A stretch of DNA of 64,000 nucleotides from an uncultured Polaribacter sp. (lineage in GTDB: Bacteria > Bacteroidota > Bacteroidia > Flavobacteriales > Flavobacteriaceae): the NCBI RefSeq assembly GCF_947496195.1, contig NZ_CANMBY010000001.1, positions 434,001 through 498,000 on the forward strand, read 5' to 3'. Below the pieces are notes generated by a model, which saw only the letters and a list, made by a program, of their open reading frames with translations, ran no database searches and was not told the DNA's origin. Positions 7,373-15,225 of this stretch are shown piece after piece (position 1 is the first letter of the stretch; each line of letters starts with the position of its first letter). Both the position numbers and the translations under genes were made by a program.

Positions 7373-9418
7373 ATGAAAACGAAGATATATTCAATGATAA
7401 CCTTACTGTTCTTAGCAGTAAGTATTTCTGCTCAAGTTGATAGAACTAAAATGCCAGAATCTGGTACTGCTCCAAAAATAAATATTGGAACACCTAAGAA
7501 ATTTACATTAAAAAACGGACTACAAGTATTAGTAGTAGAAAACCATAAATTACCTAGAGTATCTGTTACTTTAAATATTGACAACCCTCCAATGGCTGAA
7601 GGTGACAAGAAAGGAGTTTCAGGTTTTGTAGGAGGCTTGTTAGGTACAGGTTCTACAACAATCTCTAAAGAAGAATTTGATAAAGAAGTAGACTATTTAG
7701 GAGCAAATATTGGTTTTGGCTCTGAAAGTGCTTTTGCAAGTTCTCTTTCTAAATATTTTCCAAGAGTTTTAGAATTAATGGCAGATGCTGCTTTTAATCC
7801 TGTGTTTTCTAAAGAAGAATTTGATAAGCAAATGAAACAATCTTTAGATGGAATTAAAAACTCAGAAAATAGTGTGTCTGCAATTGCTGGTAGAGTTGAT
7901 AGATTATTAACCTATGGTAAAGATCATCCTTTTGGAGAATTCACGTCAGAAGAAACATTAAAAAATATTTCTTTAGATGACGTTAAAAATTACTACAATA
8001 AAGTGTTTAAACCTAATAATGCTTATTTAGTGGTTATAGGTGATGTAAACTACAAAAAAGTAAAAAAGCAAATAACCAAGTTATTTAGTGGCTGGGAAAA
8101 AGGTGAAATGCAAACTCAAGCTTTACCTGAAGTTACAAATCCAGAAACTACAGAAATTAACTTTATAAATATGCCTAATGCTGTACAATCTGAAGTTGCT
8201 ATAATCAATACTGTTGATTTAGATATGAAAGATAAAGACTACTATGCAGTATTACTTGCAAACCAAATTTTAGGTGGTGGAGGTACAGGTAGATTGTATA
8301 AAAATTTACGTGAAGACAAAGGATATACTTATGGCGCTTACTCAAGTGTTGGTGCAAGTAGATATGCATCACGTTTTAAAGCTTCTGCATCTGTAAGAAA
8401 TATGGTTACAGATAGTGCTGTAGTAGAATTTATGAAAGAAATAAATACTATTCGTTATAAGAAAGCTACACAAGAAGAATTAGATATTGCAAAAGCAAAA
8501 TACGTAGGTAATTTTGTAAGAAACGTACAGAATCCTGGTACAGTAGCTAGTTACGCAATAAGTATTTTACAAAATGATTTACCTAAAGATTATTACGAAA
8601 ACTATCTTAAAAACATAAACGCAGTTACACTAGATGATGTACAAAATGCTGCAATTAAATATTTTAAAGGTAATAAAACAAGAATTGTTATTACAGGTAA
8701 AGCTATTGACGTACTTAAGAATCTTGAAAAAACAGATTACGTAATTAAGTATTTTGATAAAGAAGGTAACCCAACTGAAAAACCAGAAATGACATTACCA
8801 ATACCTGAAGGTGTTACTGCTGCAACTGTTGTAGATAAATACTTTGAAGCAATTGGAGGTAAAGATAAAGTATTAGCTGTTACATCTACAATGATGACAG
8901 CAAATGCAACTATACAAGGTACACCTATTGTACTTACTTCTAAAGCTGCTGCACCAAACAAAACATCTCAAATAATATCTGTAATGGGTAGTGTGATGTC
9001 TAAAACTGTTTTTGATGGTGAGCAAGGTTACCAAGAAGCAAGAGGTCAAAAAATGAACTTACCTGTAGCTCAAATAGAAAAGGCTAAAAAGAACATGGCT
9101 CCTTTTAGTGATTTAGCTTATAAAAATGGGTTATTAGATAGAATTGAACCTATTGATGGTAAAAACTTTTACGTAATTAAATTTGATGATGTAGAAGTAT
9201 TCTATGATTATGAAACTGGTTTAAAAGCAAAAGAAGTTAGAACTGCAAAAGGTCCTCAAGGTGAAGTTAAAATACCAACAACTTACTCAAACTATAAAGT
9301 AGTAGATGGTATATTATTTCCTTATGAAATTGGTCAAAAAATGGGACCTATGGATTTAAAATTCGAAGTAAAAGAAATTAAAATTAATTCTGATGTAACA
9401 GATGAAGATTTTAAATAA
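7373..9418 (+). CDS. Secreted M16-family protein, zinc motif lost, with C-terminal extension
   Basis: 681 residues from the ATG at 7373, which is followed by a clear signal peptide (MKTKIYSMITLLFLAVSISAQ). The in-frame start 60 bases earlier would put 20 polar residues in front of it. Residues about 40-460 form the M16 fold, but the place of HxxEH reads GVSGFVGG, so this is the non-catalytic subunit type. Residues about 490-681 are an extra domain, beta-rich by eye (KYFEAIGGKDKV at its start), resembling the LolA/outer-membrane lipoprotein-sorting fold. It is in an operon with the active subunit upstream. Confidence 0.9.
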   Translation: MKTKIYSMITLLFLAVSISAQVDRTKMPESGTAPKINIGTPKKFTLKNGLQVLVVENHKLPRVSVTLNIDNPPMAEGDKKGVSGFVGGLLGTGSTTISKEEFDKEVDYLGANIGFGSESAFASSLSKYFPRVLELMADAAFNPVFSKEEFDKQMKQSLDGIKNSENSVSAIAGRVDRLLTYGKDHPFGEFTSEETLKNISLDDVKNYYNKVFKPNNAYLVVIGDVNYKKVKKQITKLFSGWEKGEMQTQALPEVTNPETTEINFINMPNAVQSEVAIINTVDLDMKDKDYYAVLLANQILGGGGTGRLYKNLREDKGYTYGAYSSVGASRYASRFKASASVRNMVTDSAVVEFMKEINTIRYKKATQEELDIAKAKYVGNFVRNVQNPGTVASYAISILQNDLPKDYYENYLKNINAVTLDDVQNAAIKYFKGNKTRIVITGKAIDVLKNLEKTDYVIKYFDKEGNPTEKPEMTLPIPEGVTAATVVDKYFEAIGGKDKVLAVTSTMMTANATIQGTPIVLTSKAAAPNKTSQIISVMGSVMSKTVFDGEQGYQEARGQKMNLPVAQIEKAKKNMAPFSDLAYKNGLLDRIEPIDGKNFYVIKFDDVEVFYDYETGLKAKEVRTAKGPQGEVKIPTTYSNYKVVDGILFPYEIGQKMGPMDLKFEVKEIKINSDVTDEDFK

Positions 9419-9440
9419 TTTCTAATTTTAGTATAAAATA

Positions 9441-9471
9441 AAAAAGTCAAAACTTATTGTTTTGGCTTTTT
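9441..9471. terminator. Bidirectional terminator between M16 and EamA genes
   Basis: A 13-base stem (AAAAAGTCAAAAC with its near-complement, one G-U pair) closes a 5-base loop. T-runs on the plus side and A-runs on the left allow use by both convergent genes. Confidence 0.75.
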
Positions 9472-9484
9472 TTAATTTTATAAA

Positions 9485-10360
9485 TTATTTAGACTTGTTA
9501 AGTAAATAAACCCCTAATAAAATTATAAGACCTGCAAATAATTGAGTAACACTTAATTCTTCACCATCTAAAATACCCCAAAAAACCGCTACAATTGGTA
9601 TTAAATAAGTAACAGAAGATGCAAATATAGGTGTAGCCAAATGCACCATTTTATTGTAAAAAACTTTAGCAATGCCAGTCCCAAAAATAGCTAATACAGT
9701 TATATAACCTAATGATGATAAATTATTTGAATCCGTAAAAGAAAAATCAGTAAAGAAACCAGTACTTATTAAAACAATTAAAGCAGGTATTATTAATAAT
9801 AAAAAATTACCTGTTACAATACTTAACGCACTTAAATCATTCAAATATCTTTTTACAATATTTACATTAAGTGCATAACCAATAGATGCTAAAACTATTA
9901 ATAAAGAAAACCAATAATTTTGATTAGGGTTTAAATCTGCACCTTTTAAAATTAAAATAACAGTTCCTATTAGACCTATAGTTATACCAATAAATTGTCG
10001 TTTTTTAAAACATGCTCCAAAAATTAAAATTCCAAAAATAAAAGTATTAAAAGGTGTGAGCGAGTTTAAAATAGAAGCAATAGAACTATCTATACCATTT
10101 ACTGCATAAGCAAATAAAAAGACAGGAAAAAATGTACCTAATAAAGAAGTAGTAACAATATGTTTGTAATGTTTCTTTTTAATTTTTTTAAGGCTTTTAA
10201 AACTAATAGATAACAAAAAGAAACCTGCAATTAACATTCTTAAAGCTCCAACTTGAATAGGAGTTAAACCTAAAAGTGCTTTTTTTATTAAAATAAAAGA
10301 ACTACCCCAAACTAATGAAAGTAATATTAAATAAAACCACTTTTTTTGATGGTTGGTCAT
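9485..10360 (-). CDS. EamA/DMT-family transporter
   Basis: 291 residues from the ATG at 10358-10360 (MTNHQKKWFYL). An in-frame extension to 10432 adds 24 residues that do not fit the family. There are ten predicted membrane segments in two repeated halves, the usual EamA architecture, with the motif WGSSFILIKKAL in the first segment and EELSVTQLFAGLIILLG near the end. The substrate is unknown; members export amino acids or metabolites. It is transcribed away from the HMA lipoprotein gene across 92 bases. Confidence 0.9.
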   Translation of the reverse strand: MTNHQKKWFYLILLSLVWGSSFILIKKALLGLTPIQVGALRMLIAGFFLLSISFKSLKKIKKKHYKHIVTTSLLGTFFPVFLFAYAVNGIDSSIASILNSLTPFNTFIFGILIFGACFKKRQFIGITIGLIGTVILILKGADLNPNQNYWFSLLIVLASIGYALNVNIVKRYLNDLSALSIVTGNFLLLIIPALIVLISTGFFTDFSFTDSNNLSSLGYITVLAIFGTGIAKVFYNKMVHLATPIFASSVTYLIPIVAVFWGILDGEELSVTQLFAGLIILLGVYLLNKSK

Positions 10361-10452
10361 AATTTGCTGTATATAATGCAAAAATCCGATAAATATTCCG
10401 TTTCTATTTTGATTATTAATAAATTTGTACAATAATTAAATTATAAAATCTA

Positions 10453-10881
10453 ATGAGCTTAAAAAACACCATAGTTGCATCTCTATTATTTTGTTTTGTT
10501 TTAGTAGGATGTAAAACAGAAGAGAAAAAAGAATTAAAAAAAGAAAATGTCTCTTTAGCCATTTCTGGTATGACATGTGAAATAGGTTGTGCAAAAACCA
10601 TACAATCTAAATTATCTAAAAAAGAAGGCGTAATAGATGCTAAAGTTATTTTTACAGATAGTATTGCCAATATTGAGTTTGATGCAAATACTGTAACTAA
10701 AAAAGAATTAATTGCTTTTGTAGATGGAATTGCAGGAGGAGATTTATACAAAGCATCAGAAACTACTAAAAAAACTCATGAATGCACTAAAGAATGTAAA
10801 GAAAAGTGTGAGTTAAAAGAAGGTAAAAAAGAATGCAAAGAGAATTGTACAATGGCTTGTTGTAAAGACAAAAAAGCTTAA
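10453..10881 (+). CDS. Lipoprotein with heavy-metal-associated domain and Cys-rich tail
   Basis: 142 residues. A lipobox LVGC at 17-20 predicts a lipid anchor on C20. Residues 33-98 are an HMA-like fold, but the metal loop reads MTCEIGC, so the Cys pair is C42 and C46 (CxxxC) and not the standard CxxC. The tail (about 108-142) has nine Cys and one His in a Lys/Glu-rich sequence ending CTMACCKDKKA, resembling a metallothionein-like metal sink. A role in copper or other soft-metal binding in the periplasm is likely. A TAAATTTG -7 element lies at 10420-10427. Confidence 0.85.
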   Translation: MSLKNTIVASLLFCFVLVGCKTEEKKELKKENVSLAISGMTCEIGCAKTIQSKLSKKEGVIDAKVIFTDSIANIEFDANTVTKKELIAFVDGIAGGDLYKASETTKKTHECTKECKEKCELKEGKKECKENCTMACCKDKKA

Positions 10882-10900
10882 TCAAAGTTTATCAAATAAA

Positions 10901-10930
10901 AAAAGCAGGCTATACAGCCTGCTTTTTTTT
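10901..10930. terminator. Bidirectional terminator
   Basis: The stem AGCAGGCT (10904-10911), loop ATAC, and AGCCTGCT (10916-10923) is flanked by A-runs on the left and T-runs on the right. It serves the HMA gene (plus) and the beta-helix lipoprotein gene (minus). Confidence 0.88.
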
Positions 10931-10946
10931 ATTTAGTAATAATATC

Positions 10947-12122
10947 TTACTTTCTAGTCCAATTTGCTCCCCAAGTAGCATAATCAGTTCCAGTTAACGT
11001 ATTATCTTCTGTGTAGAAATCTGCATCAGTAAAAGTAGATCCAGTATCGTTTTTCAACTTAACATTAACATCAGCAAAAATTACTGAGTTTACATTTAAA
11101 TCACCACTTAATACTCCAGCACCAGTTGGATTATCTCCTTGGTCTCCATCTAAATCAAAACCTTCGTTAAAACCTTCTATCCAAACATTAGTAAATATAC
11201 CTTGAGTACCAGCTCTTAAACGAATTGCTTCATTACCTGTACCAGAACCTAAGCCAATAATTGTTAAATTAGTTACAGTTGGTTTAGAGAAATATTTAGG
11301 ATTAGAATTGTTACCTATGTCTGTATTGTAACCATCAGCTTCAATACCTTTATCATGATCTGGACCATGCTTTACATATGCATCAGTAATTGTACCTGTG
11401 TAACCTTCTGTCCAGTCTATAGAATCATCTTGAGCATTAACAACAGAAACATTGCTTACATTTACTGTACCTCCAAAAAACTCAACACCATCGTCATTAC
11501 CTTCAAACATTTGTATGTGCTCTATAACCGTTTTATTTCCAACTCCGTAAAAAGAGAAACCATTATTTTCTGATTGACCATCTGCTTTACCTCCTGAATA
11601 TTCAACTCTTACGTAACGTAAAATACCAGAATTATCATCAGCTGCAGTACCACCATAAGGTAGGTTAGCAATTTCTGAAGTAGAAGTTGATGTCCCTGAA
11701 ACAGAGTTTATAGGAGCTTTACCTAATAAAATTAAACCTCCCCAATCACCAGCATTTGGTGTTGTTGCAGAAGAAGTAAAAATAATTGGCTGAGAAGAAG
11801 TACCTTCTGCCATAATTTTTGCACCTTGAGCAATAGCTAAATACACATCTGCACCAGTTGCAGAGGCCTTAATAACAGTACCTGCAGGGATAGTTAATGT
11901 TGTACCAGTCTCAAAAATTGTAGGACCAGTTAAAATATATTCTTTTGTTGCATCTAAAGTTAAATCTGTTGTGTAATTACCATTAATTTCGATAGCATTA
12001 CCTGTTGTTGGAGCTCCTCCATTTCCATCTATATTAATTACAATATCAGAAGTTCCATCTTCTCCACAAGAAGTGAATAATAATACTGATAAAAATACTA
12101 TTGATAAAATTTTAGTTTTCAT
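10947..12122 (-). CDS. Beta-helix-like outer-membrane lipoprotein paired with TonB receptor
   Basis: 391 residues. The signal peptide ends in LLFTSC, predicting a lipid anchor at C19. The body is rich in Gly, Asn, Thr and Asp with short repeated strands (TIPAGTVIKA, GDWGGLILLG, YVRVEYSGGK, GNDDGVEFFGG, AQDDSIDWTEG), which suggests a right-handed beta-helix. No catalytic motif is recognised. It lies 40 bases downstream of a TonB receptor in the same direction, so it is probably the surface partner of that receptor, in the place SusD-like proteins take elsewhere. The link to phosphate comes from the neighbouring PiT gene and is inference. Confidence 0.85.
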   Translation of the reverse strand: MKTKILSIVFLSVLLFTSCGEDGTSDIVINIDGNGGAPTTGNAIEINGNYTTDLTLDATKEYILTGPTIFETGTTLTIPAGTVIKASATGADVYLAIAQGAKIMAEGTSSQPIIFTSSATTPNAGDWGGLILLGKAPINSVSGTSTSTSEIANLPYGGTAADDNSGILRYVRVEYSGGKADGQSENNGFSFYGVGNKTVIEHIQMFEGNDDGVEFFGGTVNVSNVSVVNAQDDSIDWTEGYTGTITDAYVKHGPDHDKGIEADGYNTDIGNNSNPKYFSKPTVTNLTIIGLGSGTGNEAIRLRAGTQGIFTNVWIEGFNEGFDLDGDQGDNPTGAGVLSGDLNVNSVIFADVNVKLKNDTGSTFTDADFYTEDNTLTGTDYATWGANWTRK

Positions 12123-12162
12123 TTTTTTTAATTTTATAATGTTTCGTTTAATTTAGTTTTTA

Positions 12163-14967
12163 TTAAAAATTATATTTGAAGCTTAAGCTTATATTCATTC
12201 CTATTTGAAATTCTGATAAAGTAACATCACCAATTGGTGTCCCTTCTCTTACTCTAGTAATTTTTGGATCTAATAAGTTTTGTGCTTTTAAATTTAGTTC
12301 TGTGTTTTCTCCAAATTTATTTTTCCAAATAAAATCTAAAGTTGGTACACCTTTTTCTATGATATTACCAATTTGACCAGAACCTAAAGCGTCTATTCTG
12401 TCTGAGAAATAAGAAAATACTAATGAAGCTACTGGCTTGTAGTTTTCCCACTTTGTAGGGCTATAATTTATATTTGCATTCATTAAAAATGGAGATGCAC
12501 CTTGTAATTGATCTGTAGGCCTGTTAAAAGAAGTATCAAATAATTGACCATCAATATTACTATACAAATCTTGCTCAGTGTGCATATAGGTTACATTAAA
12601 CCCTGCAGATAATTGGGTATCATCATCTTCGTTTTTAATTAAGTTTTTTCTTGCCTCTAATTCAATACCAATAACCTCTGCTTTATCACCTGTTCTAAAA
12701 TAACGTTGTGTACCTGTTGCATCGTTTGCAATTACTAAGTTTACTGGGTTGTTTATTTGTTTTGCAAACATACTTACAGAGAATAATTCATCTCTTGTCA
12801 TAAACCATTCGTATTTAAAATCAATGTTAAATACTTTAGAAAAAGATGGATCGTTTAATAAGTCTGGGTTACCACCTATTCTTTGTCCAACTGCTTCATA
12901 AACAAATGGTGCAACTTCTTTAAATTCTGGTACAGAAACAGATTTACTAAATGTAAAACGTAAGTTTTGGTTTTCTTTTAAAGCGTATTTTATATTTAAA
13001 CTTGGTAAGAAAAAAGTTTCTGTTGCTTCTCTAAATCTTGGATCATTTGGATTAATATTAATTACATCATAATTAATTTCTTGATTAAATGCCTCTAATC
13101 GAATACCAGGCACAAAACTCCATTTTTCATTTAAGTTGTATACAGCAGAAACATAACCAGCATTAACTTTTAATTCTCCAGTATAGGTGTTTTCATTTGC
13201 TCCAGGAAAATTAGTTGTTGGTAATTCACCAGGTGATAATGAGTTAAAAACTTCTGTATTATATAATCTTCCAAAATTTTGTAAATTAAAAACTGCATCT
13301 AAGTTAGTGATATCATCTACCTCTAATCTTGGAGTTAAAAAGTCATACCCATATCTAATATTTTCAAATTCACGAGTTTTAACTCTTCCATTATAACCAT
13401 AGTTTAATGTTAATTTATCTGATACAATGTGAGCTAAATTAATTCTGCTATTTGTTTCTCTATCAATAATTTTTTGAAAATATCTTTGATTATCAAAAAC
13501 TGTATTGCTAAAAAACGAAGGCTTTGTGTTTGGATCATTATCTAATGCAAACTGATAGTTCTCAAAACTAAATCTTCTTCTATCTGGTTCATGTGCAAAA
13601 ACATTATTATGACCAATTCCCCATGTAAGTGTATATTTAGCATCTTCTTCATCTGCTGCATAAAACTTGTGTTCTCCCATTAATTGGTTAACAAAAATTA
13701 AATCTTGATTAAATTGGATGTTTTGTTGAAAAAATCCTCTATCTGTATCTATAAAAGCATCTCTATTTCTACCTTTTCCTTCAGTTCCATAAAATCCAGC
13801 CATATCAGATGAACTATTTAAGAACATTGAGAAATACTTTAATTTATGATCATCATTAACCTTATAAATAGCATTACCCATTACTGTTGTTGCTGTAGTA
13901 TATTCAAACTCTTGAGAGTTAGGATATTCAATTTTAAAAACATTAGGATAATCTACTAAAGGACCTTCTCTGTATTGGTAAGAATTTTGAAAAGATGCTG
14001 TACCATACAAACTCAACCTTGAATCATCTTTAAAATCCCAAGATTTACCACCAGTTAAACCTATATTTAAGTTTATTGGTGCTGCACCATTTTCTGGATC
14101 TACTCCATGAGAAAGTATAACTGCAAAAGGATTATGTTCATATCTTCTGTAAAAACCAACATGTCCTGTACCTTCACTTTTCTTAAAATTCTTTCCAGCA
14201 GCTCTTGTGTTTACTCCTGTTCCAACAGAAACATCAAAAAAGCCATCTCCTTTATAATCTTTAGAAGTAATATTTACATTACCTGCAGCAAAATCACCAT
14301 AAAATTCTGATGAATAGGCTTTACTTATAGATACACTTTGAATTACTTCTGAAGGAAATAATGATAAGTCTATATTCTTTTTATTTACATCATTAGAAGG
14401 TAATGATAAACCATTTAAAGTAGTGTTTAAATATCTATCCCCTAATCCTCTAACATAAACATTACTTGATCCTTCTTGTTTAGATACACCAGAAATTTTA
14501 GAAACTGCACCTGCAGCATCACTTACCCCTTTTTCTGCTAATTCTTGTGCACCTATACTTTCTTTAATTACAGTTGCTTTCTTCTGTTCTAATAATAAAG
14601 CACTTTTTTTCTCTTTACTAGTTGTTGTTTTTATAACAATATCATCTAAAGCAACTCCTTCTTCTGCTGCTAAAACTTGATTAATAGTAATCGTTTGACC
14701 ATCTGTTATTGTAAAAGTTTTTTCTACAGTTTTATATCCTAAAAAACTAAAAACAATTGTATGAGTACCAGCTGGAACTTTAATTGTGTAATTACCATCA
14801 AAATCTGTAGTACCTCCATTAGTGGTTCCTTTAATAAGAATATTAGCAAATGGTAGAGGCTCGTTATTTGACTCTTTGTCTGTTAATGTACCTGTTACAG
14901 TTGCTGTATTTTGAGCAATTGTTAATTGACTAACAATAAAAAAAGCTATAAATAGAATTCGTTTCAT
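12163..14967 (-). CDS. TonB-dependent outer-membrane receptor 1
   Basis: 934 residues. The signal peptide is MKRILFIAFFIVSQLTIAQ. Residues about 22-108 are a carboxypeptidase-regulatory-like domain (TGTLTDKESN, GGTTDFDGNYTIKVPAGTHT). The plug follows (about 120-235) with the typical VYVRGLGDRYLNTTLNGLSLPS, quoted in part as YVRGLGDRY. The C-terminal barrel ends SLSFKYNF, an aromatic last residue as in outer-membrane proteins. No SusD gene is adjacent; a beta-helix lipoprotein follows. Upstream lie two TAATTTTG -7 elements, each preceded by a CTTAACA-type repeat pair. The divergent neighbour is a phosphate transporter. Confidence 0.94.
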   Translation of the reverse strand: MKRILFIAFFIVSQLTIAQNTATVTGTLTDKESNNEPLPFANILIKGTTNGGTTDFDGNYTIKVPAGTHTIVFSFLGYKTVEKTFTITDGQTITINQVLAAEEGVALDDIVIKTTTSKEKKSALLLEQKKATVIKESIGAQELAEKGVSDAAGAVSKISGVSKQEGSSNVYVRGLGDRYLNTTLNGLSLPSNDVNKKNIDLSLFPSEVIQSVSISKAYSSEFYGDFAAGNVNITSKDYKGDGFFDVSVGTGVNTRAAGKNFKKSEGTGHVGFYRRYEHNPFAVILSHGVDPENGAAPINLNIGLTGGKSWDFKDDSRLSLYGTASFQNSYQYREGPLVDYPNVFKIEYPNSQEFEYTTATTVMGNAIYKVNDDHKLKYFSMFLNSSSDMAGFYGTEGKGRNRDAFIDTDRGFFQQNIQFNQDLIFVNQLMGEHKFYAADEEDAKYTLTWGIGHNNVFAHEPDRRRFSFENYQFALDNDPNTKPSFFSNTVFDNQRYFQKIIDRETNSRINLAHIVSDKLTLNYGYNGRVKTREFENIRYGYDFLTPRLEVDDITNLDAVFNLQNFGRLYNTEVFNSLSPGELPTTNFPGANENTYTGELKVNAGYVSAVYNLNEKWSFVPGIRLEAFNQEINYDVININPNDPRFREATETFFLPSLNIKYALKENQNLRFTFSKSVSVPEFKEVAPFVYEAVGQRIGGNPDLLNDPSFSKVFNIDFKYEWFMTRDELFSVSMFAKQINNPVNLVIANDATGTQRYFRTGDKAEVIGIELEARKNLIKNEDDDTQLSAGFNVTYMHTEQDLYSNIDGQLFDTSFNRPTDQLQGASPFLMNANINYSPTKWENYKPVASLVFSYFSDRIDALGSGQIGNIIEKGVPTLDFIWKNKFGENTELNLKAQNLLDPKITRVREGTPIGDVTLSEFQIGMNISLSFKYNF

Positions 14968-14989
14968 TTCTAAGTTTAAATTTCTGTTG

Positions 14990-14997
14990 CAAAATTA
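14990..14997 (-). promoter_or_regulatory. Candidate -7 element of TonB receptor 1 (proximal)
   Basis: The minus strand reads TAATTTTG, an exact TAnnTTTG match 22 bases before the ATG, with no -33 TTG. The repeat pair at 15008-15025 lies 10 bases upstream and could replace the -33 element, as activator boxes do. Confidence 0.5.
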
Positions 14998-15007
14998 CAG
15001 TCATGTC

Positions 15008-15025
15008 TGTAAAGTCTATGTTAGC
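15008..15025 (-). promoter_or_regulatory. Candidate Pho-box-like repeat pair, degenerate (TonB receptor 1, proximal)
   Basis: In the gene's orientation: GCTAACA, TAGA, CTTTACA, two related 7-base units with an 11-base period, 41 bases before the ATG. It is weaker than the distal pair. A dyad TTACAG-N6-CTGTAA (14995-15012) overlaps its edge and the -7 element. Confidence 0.4.
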
Positions 15026-15026
15026 T

Positions 15027-15034
15027 CAAAATTA
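15027..15034 (-). promoter_or_regulatory. Candidate -7 element of TonB receptor 1 (distal)
   Basis: A second TAATTTTG on the minus strand, 17 bases downstream of the repeat pair at 15052-15069. Together with the proximal one it suggests tandem promoters. Confidence 0.45.
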
Positions 15035-15051
15035 TGCTTGGGTTATTAGCT

Positions 15052-15069
15052 TGTTAAGAAATTGTTACC
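15052..15069 (-). promoter_or_regulatory. Candidate Pho-box-like repeat pair (TonB receptor 1, distal)
   Basis: In the gene's orientation: GGTAACA, ATTT, CTTAACA. Two 7-base units with a 4-base spacer (11-base period), 85 bases before the ATG. It shares TAACA in both units with the sites at 15162, 32139 and 46559. Confidence 0.55.
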
Positions 15070-15161
15070 TGAAAATTCTATTTTTTTTTGATGTAAATGT
15101 CTTATTTTGCAATCCGTTAATAAGTGATTTTAAAATATTTGATATTAGATTCAATTAATTT

Positions 15162-15179
15162 CATAACATTAAGGTAACA
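15162..15179 (+). promoter_or_regulatory. Candidate Pho-box-like repeat pair upstream of the PiT gene
   Basis: CATAACA, TTAA, GGTAACA on the plus strand, an 11-base period. It ends 20 bases before the -7 element TAAATTTG at 15200-15207, the same gap as between the site at 46559-46576 and its nearest -7-like element. Confidence 0.55.
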
Positions 15180-15199
15180 TTATCAATTTAGGTAGTCTT

Positions 15200-15207
15200 T
15201 AAATTTG
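15200..15207 (+). promoter_or_regulatory. -7 element of the PiT-PhoU gene
   Basis: TAAATTTG matches TAnnTTTG exactly. Transcription would begin near 15214, 12 bases before the ATG at 15226. There is no good -33 TTG; the repeat pair at 15162-15179 occupies the upstream space. Confidence 0.6.
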
Positions 15208-15225
15208 CCTAATAAATATTTATCA

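Noticed and set aside
15205-15225. TTG start seven codons upstream of the PiT ATG
   Set aside because: The TTG lies within the TAAATTTG -7 element; the ATG at 15226 gives a normal leader.
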